Below are positions 1-12,000 of a stretch of 64,000 bases of DNA, one piece after another. The translations under genes were made by a program, and so were the position numbers. Where the stretch lies: assembly GCA_018806985.1 (NCBI GenBank), contig JADANN010000448.1:124001-188000 (forward strand), read 5' to 3'. The stretch comes from Angiostrongylus vasorum (taxonomy: Eukaryota; Nematoda; Chromadorea; Rhabditida; Metastrongylidae). The notes under the pieces were generated by a model. That model was not told the DNA's origin. It was given only the letters and a program-made list of their open reading frames with translations, and did no database searches. Numbering within the stretch: the first letter of the stretch is position 1; the number at the start of each line of letters is the position of its first letter.

Positions 1-52
1 ACTTCATGGCAAACGAACTTCATGAGGTGTTTAGTGACGAGTTCTTTCGTTT

Positions 53-241
53 TTACTTCTTTAGTGGAGGTTGGAGGTGAAACGTAGCTGAACAGTTCAT
101 AGGGTTTTGCTGCAGAATAGGTTCAGCCTCGGCAGGACAGGAGAAATATAAATGTTCGGTAATCCTTCTGAGAAGACCCACCTCCGGTTTGATATCACCT
201 TTTTTCAATACCTGATACAGCGCCGTCCTCCTATTACGCAG
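53..241 (-). CDS. Candidate terminal coding exon, product unknown
   Basis: On the minus strand a frame stays open for 62 codons after a possible acceptor (CTAACAG, exon from 241) and ends in TAA at 53-55. The peptide is hydrophilic and reads smoothly (for example LYQVLKKGDIKPEVGLLRR, then a stretch with two cysteines). I do not recognise the family. It would be a last exon whose upstream exons were not found at higher coordinates. There is no ATG in a useful place, so it stands only on frame, acceptor and composition, and may be chance. Confidence 0.22.
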   Translation of the reverse strand: MRNRRTALYQVLKKGDIKPEVGLLRRITEHLYFSCPAEAEPILQQNPMNCSATFHLQPPLKK

Positions 242-755
242 CTGTTAGCCATTTGAGTGCCCTTATAATTTAGAAAGGACTATTGGAAACATTGCATACA
301 TTCCCACCTCGTTCTTCTTCTTTAATTTTCATATGATTTTCTTGACAACGCCGATTAACTGGAATGATTTTTCAACCAAATACAAAAAACTGTATTTGTT
401 CTTTTTTGACGATTAACAAAAAAAGGGTGTGAAGGAAGGCTACAACTGATTGAAATGACTGAGCCCCATCAACATCACTGCGTTTGTTTTTCCGCTTCGT
501 TTTCAAAGGAAAAATGTAAATCTGTAGTCATGCCCTTATAAATCCAACAGAAAATAAAACTGGATTCCTTACAAGTAAGAATCATTGAGTGAGAAAACGT
601 GTAGTAATTCTTAACACTATGCTTCCTAAGACTTCACGAACATTATGTCAGGTAAGAAATGACGGATTTGTCCCTCAACATTTTCTTTTACAGTTCACAA
701 TGTTCAAATAAGTAAAAGAAGGAAAAGCGTGTGCTAAAATCCATTATAATAAAAC
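242..755. other. Intergenic, nothing recognised
   Basis: AT-rich sequence without a recognisable exon, repeat family or RNA gene. Confidence 0.5.
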
Positions 756-1010
756 GGCGCGACGCATGTAGCATAATGGTTAGAGGTTCTCTCAATACAC
801 ACGTTATCGTTGGATCGATCCCACTCTCCGGTAAACAATATCTCCAGTTGTTGTGGTGTCTACATTGTGATTAGATATTCGCCAGGATGATAAAAACGCT
901 GACCTGATATGGCATATTGTACAGGCCAAATATGCATCTAACCACCTCTACGATGCTAATAGTGAAGTAGGATGCACGGAGCGCTCCCAAGGGATTGATC
1001 AGCTACGAAC
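756..1010 (+). repeat. tRNA-derived SINE, family A (diverged copy)
   Basis: The head has an A-box-like TAGCATAATGG and a B-box-like GGATCGATCC near 812-822. The tail matches the end of the other family A copies (ATGCATCTAACC, then GGGATTGATCAGC). The middle is diverged. Family A is described most fully at 18105-18394 and 61321-61603. Confidence 0.6.
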
Positions 1011-1261
1011 GTCTTACTGTTGTTTCTATGATAATTTGACGCCTACCAAAAATCACGTGTGCCTTCTCGGACCACCGTACTCGTGCACAACATCTCTGTA
1101 GTAAAACGGTATCCGAACGGTGCGAACAACTTTGCGGAAAACATTTTCGCGGCCAAAGAATCCGAATTAGTTGTTAAGTTACGTTGAAATCAACGCTCAC
1201 GGTTACGGATATGTCGGAAATCCTTCGATTTTACTATGTGAAACAATCCTTGTTAGTAGCT

Positions 1262-1370
1262 TCTTGGATTACTAAGCTAACACAAGATTGAGAAAATTTA
1301 TTCGGCCAACGTTTCGACGCCTTCGTCTTCCTAGTTCTTATTAAAGTTAACATCTCAAGGCCTATTCGAA
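1262..1370 (-). repeat. Degenerate Penelope-type terminal repeat
   Basis: Contains the CGTTTCG...GCCTTCGTC signature that marks the Penelope-like ends elsewhere in this window (20133-20200, 36590-36620), preceded by AAGCTAACAC like their GCAAACACG. Strongly diverged, so the call is tentative. Confidence 0.3.
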
Positions 1371-1844
1371 GTAGATAAAAACTCCAGGTTACCGAAACTC
1401 AAACGTTCATACATTCTTGCGAGATGTGATTGTCCTTCCACTGTAGGTGAATGAGTTTAGCTTTTTTGAGAGAACAGTCTTTTTATAGAACATGACGTCA
1501 AGTAGTAAAGATTATTTTAAATGAACTGACATCAAACAGGAATCGTAGCTGTAACCGACTGGCTGTGGTTGTCTGCCTAATTTAATTATCAGACGAAAAC
1601 GTGGCTCTCGAGGTGTTCCAGTCATTCAGTCTAAAAATTCCTACGCCAGAGTCCGCAATGCCATTCTGTAGCTTCCTCCAAGTAATGTAGAAATAGGTAA
1701 ACATCATTTTGGAAGCAGTTATCTTCACATTTTCCTTGTTTTTGTTCCTGTAACAAGAGTAAAAAAGTTTCGATGATCGCATTTTTTTTCCGCATATGTA
1801 TCTGATGTATTGGTTTTCACACTTAAAAAGCGTTACTAACTAGT

Positions 1845-2030
1845 TCCCGATATTCTCGTTGAGCAAACACGAGGTGTTACTTTATTCTTCATTCCGTAAA
1901 AGCTGACGTTTCGGCAGTACCACCTTCTCGAGAGCCGTTTATTACGTCCCTTCCACTGAGGAAGAACAGCAGAATATCGAGAACTATTTGGTCAATGCTG
2001 ACGTTAATAGAAAGTCGGTCGTGGGGATGG
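1845..2030. mobile_element. Penelope-like terminal fragments in inverted orientation
   Basis: 1855-1925 carries the Penelope terminal block on the minus strand (GCAAACACGAGGTGTTAC, then AAGCTGACGTTTCGGC). 1970-2025 carries the adjoining end block on the plus strand (ACTATTTGGTCAATGC, then GTTAATAGAAAGTCG). The two arms therefore point in opposite directions, as in the larger pairs at 20.1-21.2 kb and 28.75-29.5 kb. Confidence 0.55.
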
Positions 2031-2613
2031 ATAACTAGCGCCAGTACTGAAAACCCTGATAGAAACAACAACTTGCTAGCAAAGTCTAGATTTCTTCACA
2101 TACACACATCGTTTCTTTGAACCAGCACTAAAGCTCTTCTACCTATTGTACATTGTAATCGCTTATAAGCTGCAAAAAAGTTAAGTTTTTTTGCTGAGTT
2201 TCCTATTTTTAATGCTGTTGTTGAAGCTAGACTTTCAGGGCATTTAAAGATTGCAGAATACTTTTGGCATTCGAAAAATCTGAAATCTGTTCTTCTGGAA
2301 GGACGGTAATTGGGTCAAAGCACCAAAATGAAGTGAGAAGAGATTTACATCCAACCCTGGGAAACTTTCTCACTTTCCCATGTTGTTTAATTTCCTGAAA
2401 AATCTTTTTTTAACACATCAGTGATTGCATGCATTGATATAAATGCATATTCTTCTTGGTTACATGCTGTACCGAAGAGTGTTTATCGGCTTTATTTTTC
2501 TTGTTAAAAGAAACATTGGTAGCAAATCCAACACAGATGTTGTATCGGATATTGCTTGTTGAAATCTGCAGTTCACACGTGAACAATTGTCTACAAAATT
2601 TTAACTTATTATT

Positions 2614-3040
2614 TACTGCCTACTTTTTTTTCAACGACAGGGTATATTGCAAAAATATAACTTCGATGATGCTGATTGTTTTACTTTTTGTTTTCTGCCT
2701 ACTACAATTTTCACGAAGGGTACTAAGCGAAATACAACCACAATGTTGCTGAGATATTTGCAAAACCCGGTCCGCAGGTGTCTGCGGTGGGGAACGAACG
2801 CGCTATTGCCCTTTTCGGGTAGTGACACGGTCACCACCACACTCCCAGATCATTCCCGTTGACGGGTGATTGCTGATGGCAAAGATTGTTAGAACTAGCT
2901 GAGAGACAGACGAAATGAAGGACCCGCATGGTGTGGTGGTGAACGCGTCACTCCCCCGTAAAGGACAATAGCGCCTTCGTTTCCCATCGCAGACAGCTGC
3001 GGTGCGGAGTTTTGCAAATACCTTGAAGTGTCTACAAAAT
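2614..3040. repeat. Palindromic MITE-like element
   Basis: A short leading fragment (ACTGCCTAC..., 2614-2660) is followed by a near-complete element. The left arm runs from about 2690 through TGCTGAGATATTTGCAAAAC to the CACCACCACAC block. The right arm, from about 2925, is its reverse complement and ends near GTTTTGCAAATA. The centre has CCCGTTGACGGG at about 2857. No protein is encoded. The best-preserved copy is at 26545-26925. Confidence 0.6.
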
Positions 3041-5472
3041 GTTTTTTGTAATTTGTTGTGGCACGTGGCGAGAAATTTGGCAGTGTCGCTTTTGCGCTGA
3101 GAGGAGACTGTAGCTATGGAGCTCTACAGCAATTAGCTCTCTTTAACCCCCATTTGTTTTTCGTCGCCGTATTGGTTTTCATAGTTTTTTTTAAATCCTA
3201 AAATTTCGTCACCTGATTCAAGGGCTGACATTTCATTGCCTGTAATTGGCGATTAGTTGACAAATAGACGACAAAAAGACACGCACCATCACATCTCTAC
3301 GCTTTATCCATTGTTTTAATTATTGTGGGTTCCATAGGAAAAAAGTTATTGGAAGAAGATTCATATGCTCACATTTTATTTTCTTAGTTTTGCTTTTTTT
3401 GAAATGAATTCTTTCTTAAAATTTGGAATACATAATGGACTATATGGAAGCATAGGTCCATATGCGGCGCTCAACGCAGCCAGTATGACTTCTATGTAGG
3501 TCACTCGCTTCCTGGTTGTTCATTTTGGTGCAGAGAAAACCCTTTATGAGCACGTCAAAGCGGGCGACGGGTTATTCAACAAATATGGTTGTCAGAGGCC
3601 GAGGGAAGCTCTATACGGCACTTAGGAATACACAAAAGGATCTTTTTTTTGGACAAGTTCATTAACAGATAAATTGATTGGCAGCAGACTGTTATTTCAT
3701 CAGTAATCGCTATGACGATTCATGTTTACTTTAAGAAATGAGCGGGCTTTAAAAAAAGTACGGAAATGGAGGGAGTACAAGTCGGAAAACCCTTCCAAAT
3801 GGTAAGAGCATTGTATTTGAATGAATGGACCATTGAAACACATAGCAAATTATAGAGTGTACGCAGTTCAAACTAAGATAGAGTATCTTCTACAATCCTT
3901 TTATGTTTACAACCACTCGAGCGGTCAGGTTGCAAAAAAATATTGTTTGCCGTCTGAAACCACAGAGTCCATAAAGGTTAAAAACAATGCTTCGTCCCAA
4001 GGCGTAGAGCCGTTAACCCTCACTGAGTGTTTTAAAAAACGTTTGATATGGGTAATTGTAGAAACGTAAGTTCTGGGAACGCAGTAAGAGATGCCCTACT
4101 TTCACCGTTTGTTCATTTGATAATTATTCTACTAGTAATTTGTTGAATGATTGTTTTTTGAAACTCTTCTCTGTTTCGGTAGTAGTCAGCAGCTGTACCG
4201 GCTCCTATGATGAAAAAGAAGAAAAAAGCAGATTTTAGCGGTATCAACTAATTTGTGAGTGATTCTAATAGCCTGTGCACTAGTTTTTTTCCCAACTGTT
4301 TCCTTCTGTGGCTACAAACGAGAACACACTTTAGCGCAATGTGTGATAGAAATGATAGTGATGAAAACATACGGATATGACAAACGGAACGAGTTATGCG
4401 AAATATGGAGCAGACGAGTTGACCGCAAAATCCGCAGCAAACTCGTCCATTTCCGGGCGATTTTTTATTCCCTGAAACAGTGTCAAACAAAACCGCCAGT
4501 GATTTGGCGCAAAGTTATTGCACTAATCATCTGAACAAGTAAAATTCACGCAAAAGTAATGAAATTGGTTGAAATGAAGGTTCTGGTGGTCGTACGACCG
4601 ATTATCTCAAATGTTGAGAGGAACAAATTACTCTCGTTCGTTGTAACAGTTATTCAGAGAAATGATTGCATTATTCCTTTAAAATAATATCGAGGTGGTT
4701 CCATTTCATTAGTTATTTTTCAGGAAAGCTTGTAACTTATTATCCCGCCAAGCTTTCGTTAAGAATACTGAGTAACCGAGAAAATACCATCACTACGAAA
4801 ATCTTCTATTTTGAATGGTTGAGATACTTCCTCATTAAAAAGGCATAAAAGCACGCTTAATAGAATTCTTTTTAAATTTTATCGTTATAGCTCAGCTTAC
4901 CAGAAGATTAGAAGTTTTGTTTTCAGCTTTCGTAATTTCTTGGAAGAAGAGAAATGTGATGAAAATACCAGCGTGTCGCAGTGCATCCACTGCAGGAAAA
5001 GTTTACGTTAACGCAAACCTTAAAGAGTTCGGTCCTCGTTTTGTCATTTGCCGAATATTCTTGCGAACTGTGAAAACGCTGATTTGACTGTTGTGATATT
5101 TTACCTGCTTGGTATCTGATCTGGTAATGAATCCTTTTTTAGTAGAGTACTAGAACTGGATGGTTCTTCTTGACTTCTTTCAGGACTGTATCGTCTTCCC
5201 ATTATATAAAGCATTTTGAGCAACTGAGGTGCTAGGCTACTTGAATCACTTCTTCTTCTTGTTACTGGAAACGTAGATCAGTTTAGGAGACGGAATTCTT
5301 ATTGGTTTTGTTTTTCCAAAAGTTCGAAGCTTTGCTCCTGAATGAAGTTTTATGCTTTCCTAGTTCCCCTAGAAATCTTCTGATTTCGCCTGGTTCCGAC
5401 GTATTATTCTTTTCACAGCATAAATTTATTTGTGCAAGATTTGTCAAGCCAATGAAGTAAAACTGTGAAGTG
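3041..5472. other. Intergenic, nothing recognised
   Basis: Several open frames of 60-90 codons occur on both strands here, but none shows a family motif, a convincing splice frame or support from a neighbour. AT-rich, with no repeat family I could match inside the window. Confidence 0.4.
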
Positions 5473-5702
5473 AAAGTCGAACACTTTTTGTACTTTTTTC
5501 TCTACTAATACTTAGGTGTAAAGTCGAACACTTCTTATACCCTTTTCTGTACTAATACTTAGGTGTAAAGTCGAACACTTTTTATACTTTTTCTGTACTA
5601 ATACTTAGGTGTAAAGTAAACACTTCTTATACCCTTTCTGTACTAATACTTAGGTGTAAAGTCGAACACTTTATGCTTTTTCTGTACTAATACGTAGGTG
5701 TA
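5473..5702 (+). repeat. Minisatellite, about 5 units of 43-47 bp
   Basis: Five tandem units each start AAAGTCGAACACTT (unit 4 has AAAGTAAACACTT) and end TACTAATACTTAGGTGT. Units alternate between a TTTTTATACT-like and a CTTATACCC-like interior, suggesting that pairs of units were duplicated together. No spacers, so not a CRISPR array. Confidence 0.85.
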
Positions 5703-5759
5703 ACATCGCTGAAACAGCAAACTAGAATAACTTCCTAAAGTCATAGAGGAGCGAAGTCG

Positions 5760-6110
5760 ACGACAGCCGGCCGCTACCACCGACAACGACTACATGAAGA
5801 GTTTAAATTAGGCGCATCTAGGCAGTTAACGGCTGAACGGCTTGCCAAAAAGATTGGCCCTCAGCAAAAAAACATCTTAAAAGCTGTGAAAACTCAAAGA
5901 ACTTGGCACAGATCTCGTATGTATTGAATCGGAGGCAAAAAAAATTGAACGGTCTATTTCTTTTATGACCTGCGTGGAAGCCAGACAATAATCAACACAG
6001 CTCTATACTGCGGTTGCAATACAAAGCGACAAATCACCATAAAAACCATAGAAGCTTTGTTTTCGCAAAAAATGTTACAATGACAGTTTGGTAAGTGGAT
6101 AGCAATTAAT
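5760..6110 (+). mobile_element. Possible transposase relic (Tc1/mariner-like)
   Basis: Broken frames between 5760 and 5930 give fragments such as RQLTAERLAKKIG followed by KNILKAVKTQRTWHRSR. These resemble the helix-turn-helix part of Tc1/mariner transposases. Stops and shifts interrupt it, and no catalytic motif or terminal repeat was found. Confidence 0.2.
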
Positions 6111-6814
6111 CCACCTCACCAAATGCACGCAAAAAAACCTTACGTTCAACGAACAGGTCTGTAAAAGCAGAAAGAATTAGCATACGATAGCTCAATTCAT
6201 CGATAATCCTGCCCCTAAAAATTGAAAAATCGTCCGCTAAGCGCATTACGTTCTTGGAAAGTAGTCAAAGCCTAATCTATGCTAGAATTTCTTTTCAAAA
6301 AAATTCGTAGGCGGAGGAATGTCTCATTTGCCTTGTTGGTTTTTCTGCGAGCCAAAGCGCTAACATGTAAGTCAGGGTATCTTTGCTTGAAAATGAGGAA
6401 TGAAACAGTATGTTGGTTTCTAACAACCCACCTTCGCTATACACGTATGAGGAGAGCTGTTTTGCATTCATAAATTGGTATGTTCGCCGCTTTGGACTGT
6501 ACACTAAACGATGGTTCTGCCAAAAGCTTGAAATAAAGTGACTAAAGAGCAGATAGAACGTGGTTCAATGTTGCTCACAATAAATACATTACGTCTTTTC
6601 TAATAAGTCTCAGTAATCCTTGGTTTGTTTTGCTCATTGTTTGGCATTATCCTACAATACGTAAGTGATCGTTTGTGTAACCTCACGCACTATGCAAACT
6701 AAACTTCGTTTCCTTCAGCGTTGACGATTTGATGCTAAAATTTTCTATGAAAAAAAAAGGAAATCTCGGTTATAACATAATACACCATCAGGAATCCTTG
6801 TATAAGCTAACGGG

Positions 6815-6902
6815 TATGTAAGCTCCACTAACAATTCCATGGAGTAGAATGCATGCCCAGTCTCTCAAGGATTGATCTATAGCGAAAGCTTTATCCTTTG
6901 TT
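6815..6902 (+). repeat. SINE family A, 3' end fragment
   Basis: Matches the last 90 bases of family A copies: AGAATGCATGCCC, AAGGATTGATCTATAGC, then GCTTTATCCTT. The head and middle are absent. Confidence 0.4.
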
Positions 6903-7515
6903 CTATATAAATAATAGGCCCTTCCAATCGCAAATATTTATGCAGTCAATCAACAATCCCAAAAAGTTCAAGAATTCCAAGGAGTTGAATAGCAAATCTA
7001 CGGTACTTTTTAAGTGTAGGCTTTTTTATGCCAAAGAGGGGAAAAACAACGATGATGTCATAACGTTTACTTGTGCCATGTGAACCCTTGGTTTTGTTTT
7101 CTGGTGACGAGTCACCGCATAAAAGTTTTGGCTGTCGATAACGAAACTTAAAGAACAGTTAATCAACGTTTCCGGAAAAGTGAACAAATACCAATATCAG
7201 TTTAAGAATGCGAGCAAAATTGATGATAGGTTCTATAAACTCATTTCCAGACTGTTCTTTCAAACGATGTGAAGAAATAGCCGTCGTCAGAAAGTTTGCA
7301 AAAATGATTTACTACCACTGGAAGTCTTACTGCTGGGCTCTTAATGATTTCCAAACTAATTCTAGGGAAAGGAAAAATTCAGAGGATGAAATGAATATAC
7401 CATCTCTGATGAATGCTTGTTAGAATCGATGGGAAATTGAAATGTCGAATCAACCTCTATGTTTAACAATCACATTTATAGTTTAAATTTGACTTCTTCA
7501 CTAATAGGGTGGTAC

Positions 7516-7544
7516 TACCATAGTATTGGTGCTGTACTATGGTA
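7516..7544. repeat. Short perfect inverted repeat
   Basis: TACCATAGTA (7516-7525) and TACTATGGTA (7535-7544) form a perfect 10-bp stem with a 9-base loop. There is no gene context and no U-tract, so a function is not claimed. Confidence 0.5.
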
Positions 7545-7851
7545 AAGTGAGTAAAAGAAGAAATAGTAAGGAGGGAATAAGAAATCCATCGTCGGTGCAA
7601 ACATCGACGTTTTTAGCACCTTATCGCTGCTTCAAACAGAATGCTTGCTTTTGTTGTGTGATGTTCGGTCACGTGCATGCTAACAGAGGTTCTCAATGGC
7701 CATTATGAAAATACTTAGGAAAGAACTCTTGTATTTTCGTTCACTTTCACCATCGAGAAAAGAAGAGTACTTTATATTCAATTTAATTTTTAGGGTTTGG
7801 AAGAAGAAATACGCAAGAATGGTAACTGTTCTTGATAGTTTTGATCAATTT

Positions 7852-7953
7852 CGGGGCGTATGTAGCATATTGGTCAGATGTGCCTTGTACAGACTCGTGG
7901 TCGTTGGTTCGGCCCGGCGCTCTGTTTTCACCAATCCTTCCTCCCTCCAAGGT
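7852..7953 (+). repeat. SINE family A, head fragment
   Basis: A tRNA-like head with TAGCATATTGG (A box) and GTTGGTTCGGCCC (B-box position), running into TTCCTCCCTCCAAGG where full copies have their central block. Truncated after that. Confidence 0.4.
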
Positions 7954-8953
7954 CAGTAGAAAATAAAAAAAGAGAGCGAAATTACAGAAGGGATTGAAAT
8001 ATATTTTAGTTTGTTTTTTCATTAGTAGGACTGATTCGGATCATAAATTCTTACTAAACACTTTGACATTAGGCAAATTAATGTGTATATGTATCCATAT
8101 ATAAAGTCAACAGCGATAAGGAATGGGTTTGCAAATGGGAAATATGTTTTTTTTACGTCTCCTAATTCCTTTGAATTTAGTGGATAACATTAGATAAGTC
8201 AGTGTGGATTGAGCGCTCAAGTCTTTCCTCGTAACTGTTCACACAAAATAGTTGATATGAGGAGGCTGAGTACAATGGTACGCTACGTCGGCCCTAGTTA
8301 ATAGGGTCCTCAGTTTTTCGTGTAACTGCGAAGTTTTTCAAACATTTTTTTCCTTTTCAGATCTTTGTTTATCTATTACATTTCGGACACTCTAATGAGA
8401 TCTTTTACAGTTCTTGAAGTTTTCCAAAGACAAAATTTGTCGAATAAAAACCAGGAAAAAGTGAATGTGATAAGGTCTCGGTCCTCTAGCCTGAACCTAA
8501 GCCAAAGAACACTCCACTAAAAGTCTGAACACTTTTGAGAAAGAATCACAAATTTCCTTAAACAATCATTCGCGAAGCCCATTTAACTCAAAGCTAACGC
8601 TAGGTCAACTGATCTACACGACTTTCATTGAGCTGAAGTTCTATTATTTACCAGTTTTTTGAGTTAGGGGGCTGTAAATTATGTGGTACAATACAGGCAA
8701 AGTGGTGTACTTGAAATTTTTCACTACCGTTTGGTTACCTGTTTAACGAATAAACGAGGGAAGTGGTCTTCTCTCTGTTCATGTCGGCCGACGGAAATCG
8801 TTTCTGCATTACGTCATCAAGTACTGTAATCGGTTGCACACCGGAAGTGCCGAAAATCGAAGGATGCACAAACGACGCGTTGCGCGACTATCCATCCACC
8901 GCCATCATCACCTACATAATTGATGCCGCCCAGTTTGCAGACATTACTGACCC

Positions 8954-8960
8954 TATAAAA
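8954..8960 (+). promoter_or_regulatory. TATA box of the C-type lectin gene
   Basis: TATAAAA lies 60 bases upstream of the lectin start codon at 9020, a normal spacing for a start site near 8985. A possible trans-splice acceptor (ATCACTACAG, ending 8990) lies 30 bases before the ATG. Which is used cannot be told from sequence alone. Confidence 0.5.
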
Positions 8961-9019
8961 GTGTCCAGTTGGTGTTGAACATCACTACAGACTCCACAGC
9001 CGGCCACGCCAACATCGTC

Positions 9020-12000
9020 ATGTGCACAGCATTTGTTGTTCTTCTAGGTTTCCTCACTTCTTCCGCATACGGTAAGTGAAGAGTATATCGCCTCTTCGCA
9101 CAATAGCTATGCTCCCTCACTCCTAACATAAAGGTTCTAATGTTGCAGCAGCCTCCGTCAAGCCATGTGATGCGGGTTGGCGTTATTTTCCTCACACTAA
9201 GTCTTGCTACAAACTAATAGACGAAGAATTGCCGTGGTCAGCTGCTGAGTACAGATGCCTCTTCCAGGGTGCACATCACACTTCCATTGAGAGTGCCGCC
9301 GAGAATCAGTTTGTTCACGGTGAGCTGCGCTGCTTTTCTTTTCTAGGTGAAACCTGAAGTAAAATTAGACGACAAAAAAGGAGGAGAGCTATAAACTTCT
9401 TCGATGCCAACCTATCACAGTTGATATGTAGAATAGTGAAAATGACATGAAGGAATACCCGATATTTCGTTGTATTATCCAAAACTTATGAAGTTCTATG
9501 GATCGTAGAGGTACTAGACACAGTCGTTACGGTGTCGCACTTGATTTGCCCTCATCGTCCCCATCTCTAATTTTTATGGGAATGCTTGACGTGGAAATAG
9601 AATTTTAAACACCCAAAGAGCACGTTAAAACTTGTGTTAAAAAGGGTACCCAAGACCAGTAATTTCCGTGGAAAGTTACTTCGAAGGTGTAAGATATTAC
9701 GTTCACTTTGAGGAAAGAATAAGAGAAAAGTTATACAAAGCCATAAGTTAGAGGTCTCAAACTTTGTTAAGAAATTCACATTGTGGTTGAAACTCTGTGC
9801 AAAGAAGAACATGAAAATGAATATGGCTTCCACCCCGTACAAATCGCCTTGGCGATACCGCGACCTACCTTCTATAATTCCGTCACATTCTCAGTTTCCT
9901 AAGTCTTTTTCAACCCCTCTAGTTATCGAGAAAATCATCGCTTGTGGTCGAAAAGCCAGCAACTCTGTAACGACATACGGTTGGGTGTCGCGCTAAAGTC
10001 ACGTGTTAAACATGATGACCTGTGATAATTTCTTTCACTAAGTTCGTCGTTGCTTTTCTGCCTATCCACCTTTCATGCATTTAGGGGATCCCCGTATTTC
10101 TCAATGACATTCTCCCATACTGTTCTATTAATTTTAGCTTTGGTCTGTAATATCACACATTTTTTTTTGACACAACTAATGATCTTCCAACTATTTTCTC
10201 GTCGGCGAAGCGGCAGTTGGATTTTTCTTTCATTTGCCCTTGCTTTCGTCGTTGCGTAAGAGGAATAGGCTTTAGTCTTTTGACGGGCGCGAACAATATC
10301 ATTTTAAAAGTGCTTAGCCTTCGCGAAGGAGTCTGACTTCGCAACCGATAAACCCTAGTCAAGATTTGCTTTTCATTCTCGCTTAATTGTCTTCCTGGAT
10401 TCTGAGGCAATGACTGCGGTAGAAAGTGAGGAATCGAAACGACGGAGTTAGTGGCAGGTGTTTCTTCTCTCTTTCCATAACATTCCAATAGTTTTTTAAC
10501 CCACGAATCGTCTTGTTACCCTCTCTTCTTTGCAATACGGCAATGATCAAGTTGACTTTTCGGTCATGATATCCATATTTTTGAATGATCTATTCCAAGG
10601 TAGTCGTTTTTTAAGCGTGATTTCTTTGCGTCTTTGGTATTCCCCATCAGTAGGGTGGTGACAATGAAAACTCGTGTTGTATGGTACAACAGCACAGAGG
10701 ACCTTCGTAGAATTGCATACTAGTGACTAGGATGAACTTTCAGTCAAGTAAGAATCGAACGCGGGATGACCTTCTACATTGCCCTTTTGTTGGCGCAGTG
10801 ATTGTTTCCATCTTGCACTAACACCATGGGGTTCCTCTCATGCTCTCGGTCTAATTTGAAATTTCACGGAAGAAAACCTAAACCAGTCGTACTTTTCGCT
10901 GATGATTTGTCGACTTTCGACTTTAATAATATAACAATAACATAACAATGACCTCCTTTTCCAAGAGAATTTAGTGCATTGGAAATTGGCTGATCTTTTG
11001 TAGAACATTGGATAGAGAGAGCATCTGTTAGGAAAATCTTCGATGTACGAAGAAGTGGTGTAAAGAGGTCATCGTATCTATCAATAGCTCATATTCTTCT
11101 CATCACAAGTCTTCGATTCAGTGGATTAGTGATCCGAATTAGTCAAGGTGTTTGATTCGGTTGATGCTTACTAGATCACCAACTTCACCTATTGCTAACA
11201 CTTTTACTAAAAACGAAATTACCTTCTGTGTAATAGACCATATCTTCTTGTTTATCCCAATTCAGTGACCCGCCTGTTGATCTCTTTAAATTGAATAGTC
11301 CTTTTCAATTCTTTCAGCACAGTCTCGCCGATCGGTTTTTTCGCATTGATTGGGTAGTCGCAGCTCTTAGAAGGACATGACTGCAATGAAGTGTGTCGAA
11401 TGCGACGTTTAAAAAGTCGCCATAGTCTGGATGATACCGAAATGATGCAGATAGAGATAACGCGAACAATTCTAAGTTGTCAAGTGCAACATGCTGCCTT
11501 TCTAGAATAGCTGCTTACTATGATGAAGAAAAGAGCATCTGTCAATTTCACACCTCACAAAAGTCGGTAAACGGTTTCTTGAATGCGAAAGCCTGCAGCG
11601 AGTTGGCGTAGCGAGTAGGAGTGGAACAGGGCGGTATCGAATACAATACGAAAAGGAAGAGATTCACGTGAGCTGCATGAAGAAACTTTTTAAGGGCGTT
11701 CATTGACTAACAAGTAAAGGATAAGGATAAAACTCTCGGCAAAGAGCAATCCCTGGAACATGCGCTGAGAATCCAACTTCATAAAACATCGCTTGGAGAC
11801 GAATGAATGCGTATCTGGCCTTTAGAATGAATCGCGGCGGCCTACCGATGCATAAAGTCAGAAATCTATTCCTCCCAGGCAAGTCTGGCATCAAATTGCC
11901 GAACCCCGTAGAGATGGAAAGCTTGGTGAGCCTTCGGCGCGGGATCGAACCTATGTGCAGGAGGGTGCCCCTTAAGGCTGCGCTTACACGTGTCCCTCAC

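Noticed and set aside
5473..5702. CRISPR array
   Set aside because: Units are contiguous, imperfect, without spacers, and in a eukaryotic genome.
8763..8978. 71-codon frame just upstream of the lectin with several cysteines
   Set aside because: It overlaps the TATA box and shows no splice link to the lectin; its start has no signal peptide. Likely chance.
10625..10860. Third tRNA-headed SINE family on the minus strand (GCGTTCGATTCTTAC)
   Set aside because: Only a B-box-like motif in a single copy within the window; no second copy to define a family.
11130..11700. Possible reverse-transcriptase relic (KVFDSVD, GVEQGGI) in lectin intron 2
   Set aside because: Only two short RT-like motifs, with stops between them. 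Too weak for a call.
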